A stretch of 64,000 nucleotides of DNA from Ophioderma brevispina (lineage: Eukaryota; Echinodermata; Ophiuroidea; Amphilepidida; Ophiodermatidae). Below the pieces are notes generated by a model that saw only the letters and a list, made by a program, of their open reading frames with translations, searched no databases and was not told the origin of the DNA. The DNA lies in NCBI GenBank assembly GCA_023653785.1, contig JAMKCH010035844.1, forward strand, positions 16,280-80,279. The letters run 5' to 3'. Of the stretch, positions 36,440 to 49,400 are shown piece by piece. The position numbers and the translations under genes are program-made. Each line of letters starts with the position of its first letter. The stretch's first letter is position 1.

Positions 36440-36645
36440 TTGCTCCAACTGTTTAGATTTCAATATTCCCTAACAGCTCCCAAGATTTTGCTTGGGTCGA
36501 CGAGGCAATTGAGATTAAGTACCTTACCCCCCAAGGACACAAACACGTTGACCACAGCGGGGTTCGAACTCACAATTTTTACAACATTTGGTCTTATGAT
36601 CATGAGTCCTGTGCTTTATCCATTGTGCCACATGTGCTCTTATGA
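36440..36645 (-). mobile_element. tRNA-derived SINE, reverse strand
   Basis: Read on the minus strand: gtggcacaatggataaagca (A box) then gagttcgaaccccgc (B box, 36557-36571 on +), followed by a body with gtccttggggggtaagg, cttaatctcaattgcctcg and ccaagcaaaatcttgggagc. This order, a tRNA-like head followed by a CCTTGGGCAAGRCACTT-type body, is common in marine invertebrate SINEs. The tail and target duplications were not resolved. Confidence 0.65.
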
Positions 36646-37348
36646 GTTTAATACTGAAGTAACACGGTCATAAACATACGCAAGAGACTTTTTAATTATG
36701 TCAAACCATTACTGTCAGAAGACTGGCTTTAGATATTGAAATTCCACTTCAGCCAACCCTCATTGAAACCCTTGTCAGAATTTCATACAAGATTCAACAT
36801 GCAATATTGTTTACTTAATTAATGAAACCTCCCACTAAATATTGGAAATGTCACAGGAAAAATTGCCAAAGGTACTCACGATTTATACCGGTAATATGCA
36901 CAATTTCCAAGAATTTTACCCTATCCAGAAATCCAATTTCATTATGGACCACCTTTAACATTTGCATTTCATCAGATTTCAAGTAAGCATTTATGATTAC
37001 GATATTTTCTAATAAATTTTGTTATCATCTTTATGAATGCAACAGCATTTGTAGTGACTCTTGTACACAAATAAATCAAATGTTGACTATCAAAAAGTCA
37101 CAGAGGGTGTAGAAAAAACATCACATCTGTTAACACCATTCACTTCAGCAGTTCTGTACTAAAAATAGACATTGCATCACCCATTGTTATTAGACCATGT
37201 CTGCTATTGTTCCTCTACAGAGTTGGTAACCTTGCTTGACACATTGAAACACGACCGGATTGCATATACTACTGCTCATAGATTGGTATTAAATTGCGAA
37301 AAAATATGGCACTAAAACTGGAAAAATAAAACAAAAGAGAGATATAAA
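36646..37348. other. Unassigned AT-rich DNA
   Basis: Nothing recognised. Confidence 0.35.
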
Positions 37349-37545
37349 TCAGGGCTGGAAAAAATGCTAAATTTCCCAGGCATAAAATCCAAATTTCCTC
37401 CAAGATTAGCATTTTTCCCTCCTAGATTTCAAAATTTCCCTTGATTCCTTTTCTTTATTTAAAGTCAAAAATTTCCTTCCAAATATCAAGAATTTCCTGG
37501 GAATGTCTTCCCAAATGCCCCACTTTTTCAGGCATGGATATAAGG
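37349..37545 (+). repeat. AAATTTCC-rich interspersed repeat, copy 1
   Basis: Begins agggctggaaaaaatgctaa and contains many aatttccc and aaatttcc words, ending near ccactttttcaggcatgg. The segment at 41030-41250 is an inverted copy. A short fragment of the same start (gcagggctggaaatgctaag) lies at about 39674-39693. Confidence 0.6.
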
Positions 37546-40500
37546 TGGAAATAGTACTGATCCTAATCTACTGTGTCCTATTTGGGGATCTAACTGGAAA
37601 ATTTGAAGATAAGTCATTTTTGATTGACATAATTATATAAAGTAGGAATTTTCCATTTTGTTTTTCATGCCATATAAATTGCGAGATCATAAAGTTGCCT
37701 CCCTGGATTATGGTCTATTAATAATCTATTAAGAACTTTTGCCCCGGAAATTTCACACAAAATGATACCTCCACCATGGCTCCACATATGCATATTTGAG
37801 AATAAGTGTTAAACTTTAAGTCTTGATAGATTTGCAAGCCCCGATTATTGGTAGCAAATGGCCCACTTTTTGCTCTATCCCCAGATACCTGAGTAGGACC
37901 CATACAATTTACACTTTGTAATCTCTCTTTATATTTATTTTATTTTAAAAATTTAGCACCATATTTATCTGGAATCAGGATACTTGCTTCCATGCTCTGG
38001 TTACCATGACAACCATATGAATTTACATGACTTGTAAACATTGTAAATCAGATACTATTCATTCTAAGAACATTCCAGAATTCAGGTGGTTTTTTTGTTT
38101 GTTTGTCCCAAAAACTTCACAATGGCCCTATAGTCACCTTATCAATTACAAATTTCAGAAGCAACTTAAGCTCTTACACAATGCATTCGCCTTAGGTTAC
38201 GCGTAATCTCTCTAAATACTTCTTCACTGCTTGTTGATACTGATGTTAACTACTTTTTTCCACGTCCATGATTGTTCCTTTAATACTGTTGAACAGGAAG
38301 TATCCGAGTGCATAATCAAGGTCCTTCTGGATTCCGACTTCGCTGACACATGCTCCTTCACAATAATCATTTAGTGTCCAAGGACTTGAAACATGGTCAC
38401 TAAGCTCATTGGTGTTGGGAATGACATAATTGTTGTTTCCTACTCCGGACAGCTTACATGTGTAGAATTAACTGTTGCAATCAACGCTTTTGTCTAGACG
38501 TCTTCTGCTAAATAATGCAAGGCTGGTAGTTTGGGGTTAGAAGTTTAAATTTAAGGGACCAGAATCATGGGTGATGAATGTCACGGTTGCAGTTGGGGCA
38601 GTAAGTAAGGTTAGAAGCTAGGTTAGAGGGGTAATACTAGAATTAGGTTTTGTGATAGGACCGTCAAGTAGGCGCACGAAGAGAACTCTGGGCTATAAAA
38701 TGAGCAGAAATTTATCATTTTTAAATAACAATAAATGGCGGACTTCATGTGGAATTTACTGTAAGAATAAGATTTTGTTTTAAGAGCCTACAGATTTTGG
38801 GTTACATTAATTGTGTGTTAATACAAGATGGATGGTGCAAGCAAAACCCTGGTATACTCCAGGTGGTTTAGAGGTTCATAATTTTGCACCGTCTGTTTTA
38901 TGTTTCACTATATATCCACCAAAGTTCATTTCCAAAATTTCTGACATTGCATGTTTGGAGTTACAAGCAATGTTTGTATCGCAGTGTTTCATAGGCCACC
39001 ATGATGTGGGGGAATTATATACTTGCAGAAACGATCAAATTGCACGTCAGCTATACCCACCCACCTTACTAAAAATTCACTTGAATCCAACATTTACCAT
39101 TTTTTTGTGACCAGTGACTGCAAGTATTACAACTTACAAGAGCCTATGCATTACTAAATAATTTCATGTACATCAGAATGGAAAAGTAGTTAGCCAAAAT
39201 GTCCTGCAGATGATATGAGAAAAATACAAGGTCACTATTGATACCCTAATCTCAGGTTTATAGGGCAAGTAGTAGGGTCGAGGTTAAAGGTCAGGTAGTG
39301 CCCCTTTAAACCAGTTCCATATTGCAGAGCTGTACTTCAGTTCTTTCCTATAAATCACAGTAAACAAAACTTGGGCATATCTGACTATAATCTGAGGTTA
39401 TAAACAGAACTTTGGAATTCCTACCCAAATGGCTTGTTACTGAGGTTTCTTTGTATGCTGGTGAACGGACACATTTTCAGTCACATGAGCTCATTATTAA
39501 ATCAATAACAGCACATTTTTGAAGAGTGCCCCAATTTGCAAATGTGATATTTTTGCACAGTTATGTTGGTAATTGTCTAGGAAACAGCTGCGAACGAGAA
39601 TTTCAAAATGCATATTTATCATAAAATAAGCAATTTGTAATTAGAACTGGAATCTCAGATTGTACATAATGGCAGGGCTGGAAATGCTAAGTTTATGTCC
39701 GTCCATGATGAAATAGTGCCACCTCAAGAAAATGACCTCCAACTTGTGACTTGCCTGAACCAATAAAACAACTAATGGATGAGCGTTGACACATACATGG
39801 TGCTATTTCCCGGCTATTTTTTAATGGAAGGCCGTTTCTAACAGCCGTTGAATTACTATCAGAGATCTCCGATATTAATTATTCCAATTACAAATTCCTT
39901 TGCAACACAGATATTTTTTAGCTTAATTATTCACAGGTATAGTTACCTAGCCAGTTACCAATGCAACCGTGTAAAAATCTCAAATTTTTGGAAAATTGGG
40001 GCCGCTCTTCAAAAAATGTGCTATTATTGCTTTAAGTAATTACCAACCATATTGCATCATTAGATTGTTCACTATCATATACTTTTTGGCATTGAAAGAA
40101 CAAATCACACAATAGCCTACATATATATTGTGCATCTCAACAAACATTGAATTTAAGAAAAAACATCAAACTCTAAATGGGAAACAGAAGCTGTACGCAT
40201 TCCATTTTGAGCCAACACTAGGCACATTCATCCATCATTGCTCTACCTTATGGTTAGGGTGTTAGTTCAATCTTAAAAGCTTCTGGTAAATGTTTTTTCT
40301 CATGAAAGTGAGTATAGTTGGAAGGTAACATTTTTACCCAAATCTCTATTTCACAAGGTTTCTGAATACTTGGCCAACATTTCTTTCAGTTCCTTTTAAC
40401 TTGAAAGCCCCCAAAATTGAATTACTGTAATATTTGAAATGAAAAAATGGATTTCAACCTGTAAACCAAGCACACACCAAAATCAATTAGAACATCATAA

Positions 40501-40762
40501 TTTAATCTACAATACTGTTATTTGTATATCCTCTCGCTCGAGAGTTCTTTGCTCAAAACAATTAGTGCCGTTTTTCTATTAAATGTACAAAAGCAAAACA
40601 ACCCAACCTCTTTCTGTTATTTGTTTTCTTGGTACTTCCTTGTGCTTCCTTGTGGAACACCAGCCTTACCAGGGACTGATACTTTTACTGGCAAAAAAGC
40701 GCCATGCTTCGATTTCCATTGCAATTCCTACCGTCTCAACCAGTGGAACATTAGTCATGTGT
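37546..40762. other. Unassigned DNA
   Basis: No exon, element border or array was recognised in 3.2 kb. Open frames such as 38811-39110 have no family features and lack a clear ATG. Confidence 0.35.
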
Positions 40763-40990
40763 GGCCTTTCATGGCAAAAGGGCGCAACTCGAGTTACACC
40801 CTTTTGCCTTGAAGGGTCATTCCTGCAAAACAATGCATTATGGGATACTATTATAAAAAAATATTTTTAGCATTATTTAGGCTTCAACATTTTATAAAAA
40901 GAAAAAGATCCATACTGCTGGTTTTGCAGGGTGGCCATTTCAAGGCAAAAGGGGTAACTCAAGTTACGCCCTTTTGCCATTGAAAGGGCG
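40763..40990. repeat. Inverted repeat whose arms are themselves palindromes
   Basis: Arms 40763-40833 and 40921-40990 are inverted copies of each other (about 70 bases, few mismatches). Each arm holds a smaller palindrome of about 36 bases: ggcaaaagggcgcaactc followed by gagttacacccttttgcc at 40773-40808, and its counterpart at 40944-40979. No target duplication was identified. Possibly a small foldback MITE. Confidence 0.7.
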
Positions 40991-41029
40991 GTCCGTGCAA
41001 GTCACCTTCGAGCGATCACTATAACCGCT

Positions 41030-41250
41030 ATCATCATGACTGGGAAAAAGTGGGGAATTTGGGAATGAAACCGGGAAATTTTGAATTTGAGGGAAATTTT
41101 TGTGTCCCTTTACCATAAAGAAATACCATGCAAGAATTGTAATTACCATTACTGGTAATTTGCAATCTGGAAGGGAAATTATTGGGGCAATCTTGAGGGG
41201 AAATTTAGATTGTATTCCAAGGAAATTTAGGGCATTTTTCCAGCCCTTGC
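41030..41250 (-). repeat. AAATTTCC-rich interspersed repeat, copy 2 (inverted)
   Basis: The reverse complement begins gggctggaaaaatgccctaa and continues with aatttcc and ttcccgg words, as in 37349-37545. The match is patchy. Confidence 0.55.
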
Positions 41251-42672
41251 CTATCAATGCTGATAGAGTGACACATTAGAATCGCAATATTATTATTTTA
41301 GTACCAGGTACCAGCCCAAATCATAGGATTTTCACAATTTATACTGAATTCATCTAATAATAATTCCAGCCATTCAAATAATCTACCTATAGTCCGTCGT
41401 CACATTCCTTTCCTTAAATATGGCGTCTACATGCGCACGTCGAGTTGGTTTTGTGGACGCCAACCTATTTATTTCTTTGCACTTTTTGATGGTTCTATCG
41501 GCAGAATACAGTCATAATAGTCTTGATGCCAGAGAAAAGATATTCTGACAGACAAGTAATAACCAAGGTTTTAATTCATAACATTGTATGCCCTCCTCCT
41601 GTAAATTTTATAATACTTCTCCCATAATTTCATCCTCAAAATGAATTTACAAAAAAAACCAATATAAATCATGGACATATGCTTTCTAAAGTAATGTATT
41701 CATGAGGCAGGCCCACACTAAACATCTGATTAGTAAGCACTGAAGTTCTGTTTCATGTATGGAATGTGTGGTCTGTGCTATGCTTAGTTTTCTTCAATAG
41801 GCAATCACAGATGAAATGGAAACGCCATGCATCAACCCTTCACTACATTATGAAGAATGGGTGTTACATTTCTAAGGGCAGGTGCCTGCTGAACCTCTTG
41901 AACGGCTTCATTTGCATACAGCTGATCATTTTACCCTCTTCCCGGGTTCTCTCTTTCTGCTCTGCATTATGATCATGTGAATGCACATTACAAATTCATT
42001 GTTTTAGATTTAATTGACATAAAATGTCTATTCTAGTACTCTGCCGTTAATTCAGAATTGTTGTCAATACGTTTTGGAAACCTTTTTTATGTTCCCGCAC
42101 CTTCCTCTGGTAATAGGTATAAAGGGATACAAAATCTGGTGTCTCACAACTGGCAATCGGTGTTTCTTTCACAACAAGTAATAGGAAAAGGCAACTATCG
42201 CCATGTGAATACATGAAGGTCTAAGTGCAATAAGCTACTGAGCTCATAGCGCCATTAGTCAGAAAAATTCCCTCAAACATACTATTTGCGAGTCTCTGGT
42301 CAGTGGTTGCATGAGAGAAACCATTTCAAGAGCCACTGACTAAAGGAAAGGAATGAGCGAGTTCGATAATTCAGGCCACTATTGTTGTTCAATCCCGATT
42401 GACCTCCATAACCATCGCAGCACAATAAAATTCAGGCTTCTGAAGATGGGACATGGAGGCAATGGAGATATGAACATGTTGTTGCACTACAGCAGTGCCT
42501 GACTTATAGAACTTGCTTATTATAATTGTCCTAATACATGGCAGCATACAGACGGTAGCATATGGCAGCTATTGCACTTAAATGACCTTCTTGCATTCAC
42601 CTGGATATACTATTATTAGTCCCAAAAAAAAATCTGTCTCAGAAGACACTGGGGACATTTTAAACAATTTAT
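41251..42672. other. Unassigned DNA
   Basis: Nothing recognised, apart from a small CpG-richer patch around 41395-41460 (aaatatggcgtctacatgcg). Confidence 0.35.
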
Positions 42673-43060
42673 ACAAGAACAGAAATGTTCTCTAGTTCGT
42701 TCTACTAGAGCATGCTCTTTTTTACCCTGTATTTGATGACAATATACTACGAAGCACTCTCTCCGAAGATGCAACGGACCAAACACCCCCTGATTTTAGA
42801 AAATAGAATCTTCGACCCGGTGACGTGACGTCAACGGCGGCCATGTTCGATCGGCCCCTCATTCGCGGCTTTGCGCTTCCACTCATAGTGAAACCAGAAG
42901 GGTGCACCATAGAGGGGGAGGTGGGCGGGATATGGTCATCAAACAGGTTAAGCATGCTCTGTAGAACGAAACTAGAGAACATTCTGTTCTTGTAAGTTTC
43001 ATTCACTAGACTGCTAACCTTGAATTGATGACAATATACTACGAATTGCATCAATCAGAC
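42673..43060. repeat. DIRS right inverted terminal repeat and internal complementary region
   Basis: Bases 42673-42720 (tacaagaacagaaatgttct...) pair with 42950-42994 (...agagaacattctgttcttgta) as an inverted repeat of about 45 bases, with weaker pairing continuing inward. Bases 42996-43050 copy, in reverse complement, the other terminus at 50670-50718. Taken together, 42950-43050 complements the junction that a circularised element would have. Confidence 0.8.
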
Positions 43061-43418
43061 TACCACAGCGAGCCCCGGATGGGGGGAATGAGGCATCCGA
43101 ACTCGAACATGGCAAAAGTCGGAGGGAAAAAACAAGAGGATCACAAGACGAAAATACGGACAGAGTAAGACCTACCAAAGCCCGCCAATAAAATGGTTGG
43201 CTCAAGTAAGAAAACCCACAAATAAAGGAAAAAATTCACCAGAATGTGGGTTTACATCTGTCCCATAATAAATTAGTCTGATATTCTTGTTGTTAATATT
43301 CTGGCCTTAGTACAGAAGAGCAAAAAGCTCCCTTTTTCCCTGGAGCGCCCCAGTTCTTAAAGTACGAGATGAGAACGTTAGTAGCCCTCTTCCAACAGAC
43401 TATCACAAAAAAAGTCAT

Positions 43419-44120
43419 TCAATCGAAAAACGACTGTGATATGCCCAGAGAAGAAAGAAGAAATCGCCCTGTTAGGAGAGCCTGAGGATTCCCTAAGGAC
43501 CATAGCTTTACAATCCAAAAGACCGAGACCAGCCACCTAGCAACCGTACGCTTGGCCGCCGGGTTGGGGCGGGAATGTACAAAGGTCAAAAATAGTTGGA
43601 CGTAACCGCTCTCAATGCGGTCGTCCTGCGCAAGTACTTTCTCAAGGTATGCACTGGATACCACACCATGCCTCACTAACACTACTAAGCGAAGCGAAAA
43701 CAGGAAGGAAAAGAGAGAGGTTAGAACGACAGGGGAACTCCGTCTTTGCCAGAAAAACGGACAAAAGAACAGTTTGCTCCAGCATTCGGCAACAACGTCG
43801 GATGATGCTGAGAAGCCTGAAACTCGGAAGATCTTGCCCGCATCCAAATGCCAGGAGATAAAAACGTTTTCAGAGTCAAATTCTTAAGTGTGGCATCCTC
43901 TAACGGATCAAAAGGAGGCTGCTCAGAAACTCTAATACGGCATTGAAGTCATTGAGGAACATGCTGCCAAAGTGGGGGACGTGGTTAAACATCCCAGTAA
44001 GGAGCCGAGCCAAAGAGCCATCGGTATTAAAGCGATGACCCACAGCAAAAAAAACCCCTATGAACGGACATAATCGCAGATTTGTAATTTCGAATGGTAC
44101 TGGATTCCAGTCCCTCATCG
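43419..44120 (-). pseudogene. DIRS tyrosine recombinase remnant
   Basis: Broken minus-strand frames give, in order, DFNAVLEFLSSLL, KTEFP, SSAYLEKVLAQDDR and AAKRTVARWLV. These fit the central region of a DIRS tyrosine recombinase, where a DLxxVLxFL-type segment precedes the catalytic domain and a charged segment precedes the second catalytic cluster. The catalytic HxxR and tyrosine region could not be read with confidence. At least three frame changes are needed to connect the pieces. Confidence 0.65.
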
Positions 44121-44343
44121 ATTACTAGTGAGAGAAAAAAACTGCTACCTCTGACACAGGTGCTCTAGTTGGATAAAGAAAGCTCTTCCGGCAACCACTG
44201 GTAGTAGGGGCCCAACGCTGAGAGTTAAACTGAGATCGAGTCCCTCACATGTGAGATGAGGTCAAGCAGCTTCTTTGCGAAAAGCCCGCCTGTTGGTAGA
44301 ATTCACTGACAAGGGCCAAGCAGTCAACTTGAGGACTCTGGCG

Positions 44344-45240
44344 TCAGCGTGGGTAACTGATTCCCTGGTCTGGCGAATTAAGTCTGGATTCAGAGGCAGA
44401 ACCAGTGGACGATCTGTCAGAAGAAGATCCACCAATTGGCCTAAACCAAAGGTGCTGAGGCCAATACGGGGCGATGAGAATCACTTCGCAATAGCTTGGA
44501 TGATTTCTGGACCAATCGATGAGAGGAGAGATCGGTGGGAAAGCGTAAAGCCGCAACCCTGACCAGTGGATCGACAGAGGCCTGCAGCATACGCATTCGG
44601 ATCCCAATGATCGGAGGCCGTATACGGGTAGTTGCTGGTTTGAGGCCGTCGCAAAACAAATAGATCTAAGGAGGGAACAAAATCCTGCTTTAGAGCGTAC
44701 GAACCACCCGCGGGCCTAGAGAGCACTCCATAGGGGTGTGCTTAATCCCAGGAGAGAGCGTCTGCCAGCAGCTAGATTGGTGGCTTCTGCTATGTGAGTT
44801 GCCACACCTTGAAACCCACGCTCCAGACCACCAAGTGAGGAAGCGGAGAGTGTGAGCACCCAGGATAAAAGACCTGTTCCCCCTGCTTGGTTCAAAGATA
44901 CGCAACCCGGAGAGTGACGGAACTGAATAAGATCTAGCAACCCCACCAGCTGTCTCGAACGCTTCCACGGAGCGGTTGAACTGCCCAGAGTTCGAGGAGG
45001 TTGATGCCGAACTTGAGCCTCGACTGGAGTCCATACTCCCGATGCTCTGAGTTTGTTGAGGTGACCCCAACCCCAGCCTTGTTGTCGACGCGCTGTCGCG
45101 GACAACCACTTCTAACGGCAGAGAGGGACAGAGAGGGAAAAAGTGAATTTCCCCCGAGTAGATTGCTGGGGAGAGGAGCCCACCACCGTAGCTCGATCCT
45201 GGCAAATGACACAGTGGACTAGCTCAGAAAGAGGATCGTT
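44344..45240 (-). pseudogene. DIRS RNase H and connection region remnant
   Basis: Minus-strand fragments include GWGHLNKLRASGVWTPVEAQ, INLLELWAV, VATHIAEATNLAA, VPSLDLF, DPNAYA and VILIAPYWPQHLWF. These follow the order of the RNase H domain of DIRS/Gypsy-like elements (INLLELxAV; HIxGxxNxxAD) and the following VxLIAPxWPxxxW segment. Several frames are used and none is intact. Confidence 0.78.
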
Positions 45241-45599
45241 GCCAGGACTGTAGTGATCCAACGAGTGAATCTGGATGGGCCGACATATATAGAAACGGCA
45301 CATGAGTCCCAGCAAACTTGAGCCCAAACAACTGCCGGGCCTGGGCATGATAAAACATAAGCTCAGCGCAGGCCACCATTGTTGGGGACTCTTTCTGGAG
45401 CGGGAGAGAGATTAGACCTTGATGAAGATCTAACACCGCACCAGAAAAACTGAGGTTTCTGTGAAGAAGAGATTCAACTTCTAACCTTTGCAACCGAAGA
45501 ACCCAGAGATCTGAAACGACCATGGACTGTAAACGTCACCGCCCTGAGAGTTTCCTCCCTCGGACGGTGCGTAAATCAGCTAGTCGACCAGGTAGACGC

Positions 45600-46081
45600 A
45601 AATGTGAAACACCTCTCTCTGGTCTCAAGTTAAGCCGCCACAGCCCTGGCGATCCTTGAAAAAGACCCTAGGGCTGTCGAGAGGCCTTAAGGAAGGCAAG
45701 AGAACCTGTAGGCCTGGCCGCCATCCCATACCTGAAAAGTCAGCCACCGCTGATGGGCCTGAAGTATCGGAATGTGCAGGTAGGTATCCTTTAGGTCGAT
45801 GGAGGATGCCCACTCACTAAAAAGGCGCTATATACCGACGGCAGAGTTTTCTCCTGATCCCGGGGGGGCCTGATGAATAGGACAACAGCTTGAGGATGAG
45901 AATGGGCCTCAGTCGTCGGCCTTCTTGGAAGCCAAGAAGAACGTAACCGAAGCCCTCTCTCACCGTGAGGAGTGGATTGGGATAAATAAAAAGCTTCTAT
46001 CGTCAGTAAGCACCGATACTTCGCAAGCAATTCCCTCTGACTGAGATCGAGGAAGCGTTGTCTCCCTGACAATTTCCCCAA
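45600..46081 (-). pseudogene. DIRS reverse transcriptase remnant
   Basis: Fragments include SIDLKDTYLHIPI (about 45768-45806), QRWLTFQVW and AYRFSCLP followed by GLSTAL after a stop. They correspond to the DLKDAYLHIPI ... RFLRF ... LPFGLSTAP part of DIRS/Gypsy reverse transcriptases, including the first catalytic aspartate. The YxDD motif was not found intact. The downstream 45224-45523 frame (FSGAVLDLHQGLI) fits the LGxxLD segment that follows it. Confidence 0.78.
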
Positions 46082-46458
46082 CAGAGGAGGAGAGGTATAA
46101 AACTACGAGTGGAAAACCCCTCCTTCCGCGTCTTCAACACCCCACTTGCGAGGGGATATAGGTCTCCCATTTACCAGCATGCTGTTTCCAGCGGCCGCGC
46201 ACTAGTGGGCGCTTCCCCGCAGGTGGGGGAGGATAAGCCGCGATTGAAGGGGCAGGTGTTGAAGTAGGGACGGAAGGACCCTTAGAAGAGGATTTAGCCT
46301 TAGACTACTTCTTCTTAGGAGCCGTGGAAGGCTTGCTATGCAAGGCGACCACAGTATCCTTCACAGTCTCCTCATGTTCAATCCTCTTTGCCTGCTTCTA
46401 GACACAAGCAAAGAAGGAAGAACCAAAGAGGTGCTCCGACGTTGAAGAGACCTCCAAG

Positions 46459-49400
46459 TTATCCATTAGCTCGGATTAGAAGGTCTACTTCAGAGAAGCC
46501 AAAGCATGCTCCCGCCTGACTGCCACTAAATGACAAGCCAGGGACATCGCAAGTCAAGCTGACTATGCACCAGGGAAGACAGCCGGCTGCCGACCCTATG
46601 TCAGATGAAGGTGCCTCAGCCTCCCCCATGGACCTGACCAGGAAGTCAGACAGCATCCATGAAAAAGAAGCCAAACACATGGAGGAGCGAACACGCCCCT
46701 CCAAAGCGGCCGACTGATTCTCCCAAAAGGGTGAAAAAGTCGAGGGCACAACTGACTTCCCCTCAGAGGGGAGGTGCTTAGCAATGTCCGGATCCATTGA
46801 GGGAACATGAAATAACTGTTTATAGTCCTCATCAGACACTCGTAAAGACCAACAATACGTGGTGCCTGATAATCTCAGTCGAGTCGCATCAGACTTGGGC
46901 TTATCCTTAGAAGGATCAACCCTAGGCACAGATGCTTCTCAACAAGCCCCAATGTCCTGCGGAAGCTTAAGAACAAGCGAAGACCGAGAGGCCGTCCCGA
47001 CAGGGTGTCCCGTTGAGAGGACTCCAGCAGCTCTCTCTGGCTCCAAAGTCAAAGGCAGGTTAAGTAGAAGCAACCCGCCGTAAGACTAAAGGAGTATCCA
47101 AAGGGTGCCTGTCAAGCGGCTCACTCGGAGCTTGCAGCTGAGGAAGGGGTAGAGTCACTGCCACCGGAGTAGCTGCAGGAGCACCTGCATCTGACTGTGC
47201 AACTCCCTGACGCTGACCACCGTACGAAGTGGGTTCAAACATTGTCAGAGGAGGTCCCCTTCCTGATCAGAAGAGAACGAGGTACCAGAGCTAGACAAAG
47301 CTGGGGTATGTCTACCCCAAGGCTGCATTCATGAGAAACACCTTACCTCCCACTGAACGTGACAAGACAGAATTCCATATTAATGTCTCAAACAAGAAAC
47401 TCAACAAACCACAGACTTGCATATCGATTGGTACTCATCTATTGCCCCAGTCAATCAAGTTCGTGACCTTGGTGTCATATAGATGCTTGCAATGACTATA
47501 ATTCCACACATACCTCTATACTAACTCACAGCCTCCTTTCAATTAGAAATCTGGGCAAAATCCGTAAATTCCTCGGTAACCAGGCTACGGAACATTGGTC
47601 CACGCTTTGTAACCTCGCGTCTAGACTTGGGAAACTCTTTACTTTTTGGACTCTCAAAGGAACAGATCCATCGTCTCCAACTGAAACAGAAATACTGCTG
47701 CCAGCCCGTCTTGTTTACACGCACCAGCCTTCAGACCATATAACTCCTATCTTATGATTACACTGGCTGGGGCCTGTTCACCTTAGAATTCAATACAACT
47801 TTCTCCTCCTCCTCCTCACATATCGTGGTTTTCCATGCAGGTGAAGCCCCTTCATATCACTGATCTTGCCATGCATACAACCCATCCGCTCTGTTTTGCG
47901 CTCAGCTGAGAAAACCTTTTGGTTGAGCCAATCATATAGGTCATGGGGTGATAGATCATTCAGGTGTTGCTGCTCCTCGCCTTTGGAATTCACTCCCTAT
48001 TCATCCGTTCATGTTCATCCATTGAGTCATTCAAGGCTGTGCTCAAAACCCATCTTATTGAAAATTGCTATGATTATGATCATGTTTAATTGTTTGAATT
48101 TGTATTTTGAATTGTTCTTTTGTCTGAACTTTCTCCTTCCTGCTTTGGCTTGTTGACTCCCATGCGCCATGAAGGCTTTAAGCGGATGTGGTGCGCTTTA
48201 AGAAATGTTCATTCTTATACTAGAAGCCACCCTATGTGTACTAGCAGAAGCCGACCTGGCCGAGGTACCTGCATTCCCTTGCGTCACTACCGCAGCAGGC
48301 AAACTCGCCCTAACCGGTTGAGTTGGGCCTACATTGGCAGCGGGAAGCTGGGAGTATGGAGGGCCATAAGCAGCATACCCAACCTGCAAAGCAGCTTGGG
48401 AGGCCAACTGAGGCATGTTCCAGACCGAAGGTACACCATGGAAAGGCACACCAGATGGACCGGACCAACCCCCGTTGCACCCCCGGATGGCACCGACGCA
48501 CCCCCCCCCTTGTTGCCACAACGAATGAGGCAACCCTGGAGGCGGGTGCAACGGAACCTGGGCTCTAGCAGTAGGCCATCCTGACCAAGGATCGCCCGAG
48601 TAGTAGCCCAGCTGTCCTGCCGCAACTGGCTGTGTAGGCTGACCCTGTAGGCCTAGCCCCCCAGATTGCCCTAGCAACTGAGGCGCCTGACCGGGTAGGC
48701 CGACCCACCCAGGCATACCCAGCCCATCTGCCGAGGGCATAGCATCCTGAGCACTCGAAAGCACTCTAGGCGTCATGCTAGACAGACCTAGGCCAGAGCC
48801 CTGAACCCCCGTGGCCATGGCCACAGAAGATACAGGTGCCTGAGCCCCAGCAGATACCACAGCAGCCTGTACCGGGGTACTAGCCACCGTAGATATCACT
48901 TAGTCATGCAAGACCAGTGGGGCCTGAACACAAGCCACCATAGAACCTGCACCGTGGCCTACAGGAGGAAGCATACCAAGGGCGGGCCCTAGTACGCCAT
49001 CCTGAGCAGGCACACTGCGAATGTCATGGGCTACCATACGCGACTAGGCGCAGCACTTCGGCCCCTGAACAACCTGGCCTTGCTGAGGAACCAAACCAGG
49101 AACGACTCCCAGTTGATCACCCTGCAAGTTTGGGCCTCCAGAAGCTACTGCACCTAGGCCTAGCCCGGGTGTATCGCTTCTAGAAGCTACACCAGCATCA
49201 GCTGAAAAGCCCAAGGGCTCCACGGGCCGCCGCTAGCGGGTCCCTACTGTCGATATAGTGGGAACAGATCCCACAGAACAACCATAGACACTGCTCCAAG
49301 GCCAGCAGGCGAACTAGCGGGGATAGACCCAGCCGGTAGCTCGCCATACCAATGTGAGCGTGAATCAACAGGGGGATTTGGGCGCCCCAAGCCACCGAAG

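Noticed and set aside
36540..36640. Possible genuine tRNA gene on the minus strand
   Set aside because: The B box is good, but the stems are poor and a SINE-type CCTTGGG body follows.
41395..41460. Exon 1 or promoter of the SHP2-like gene
   Set aside because: A small CpG-richer patch, but no ATG plus donor combination fitting the expected few-codon exon 1 was found.
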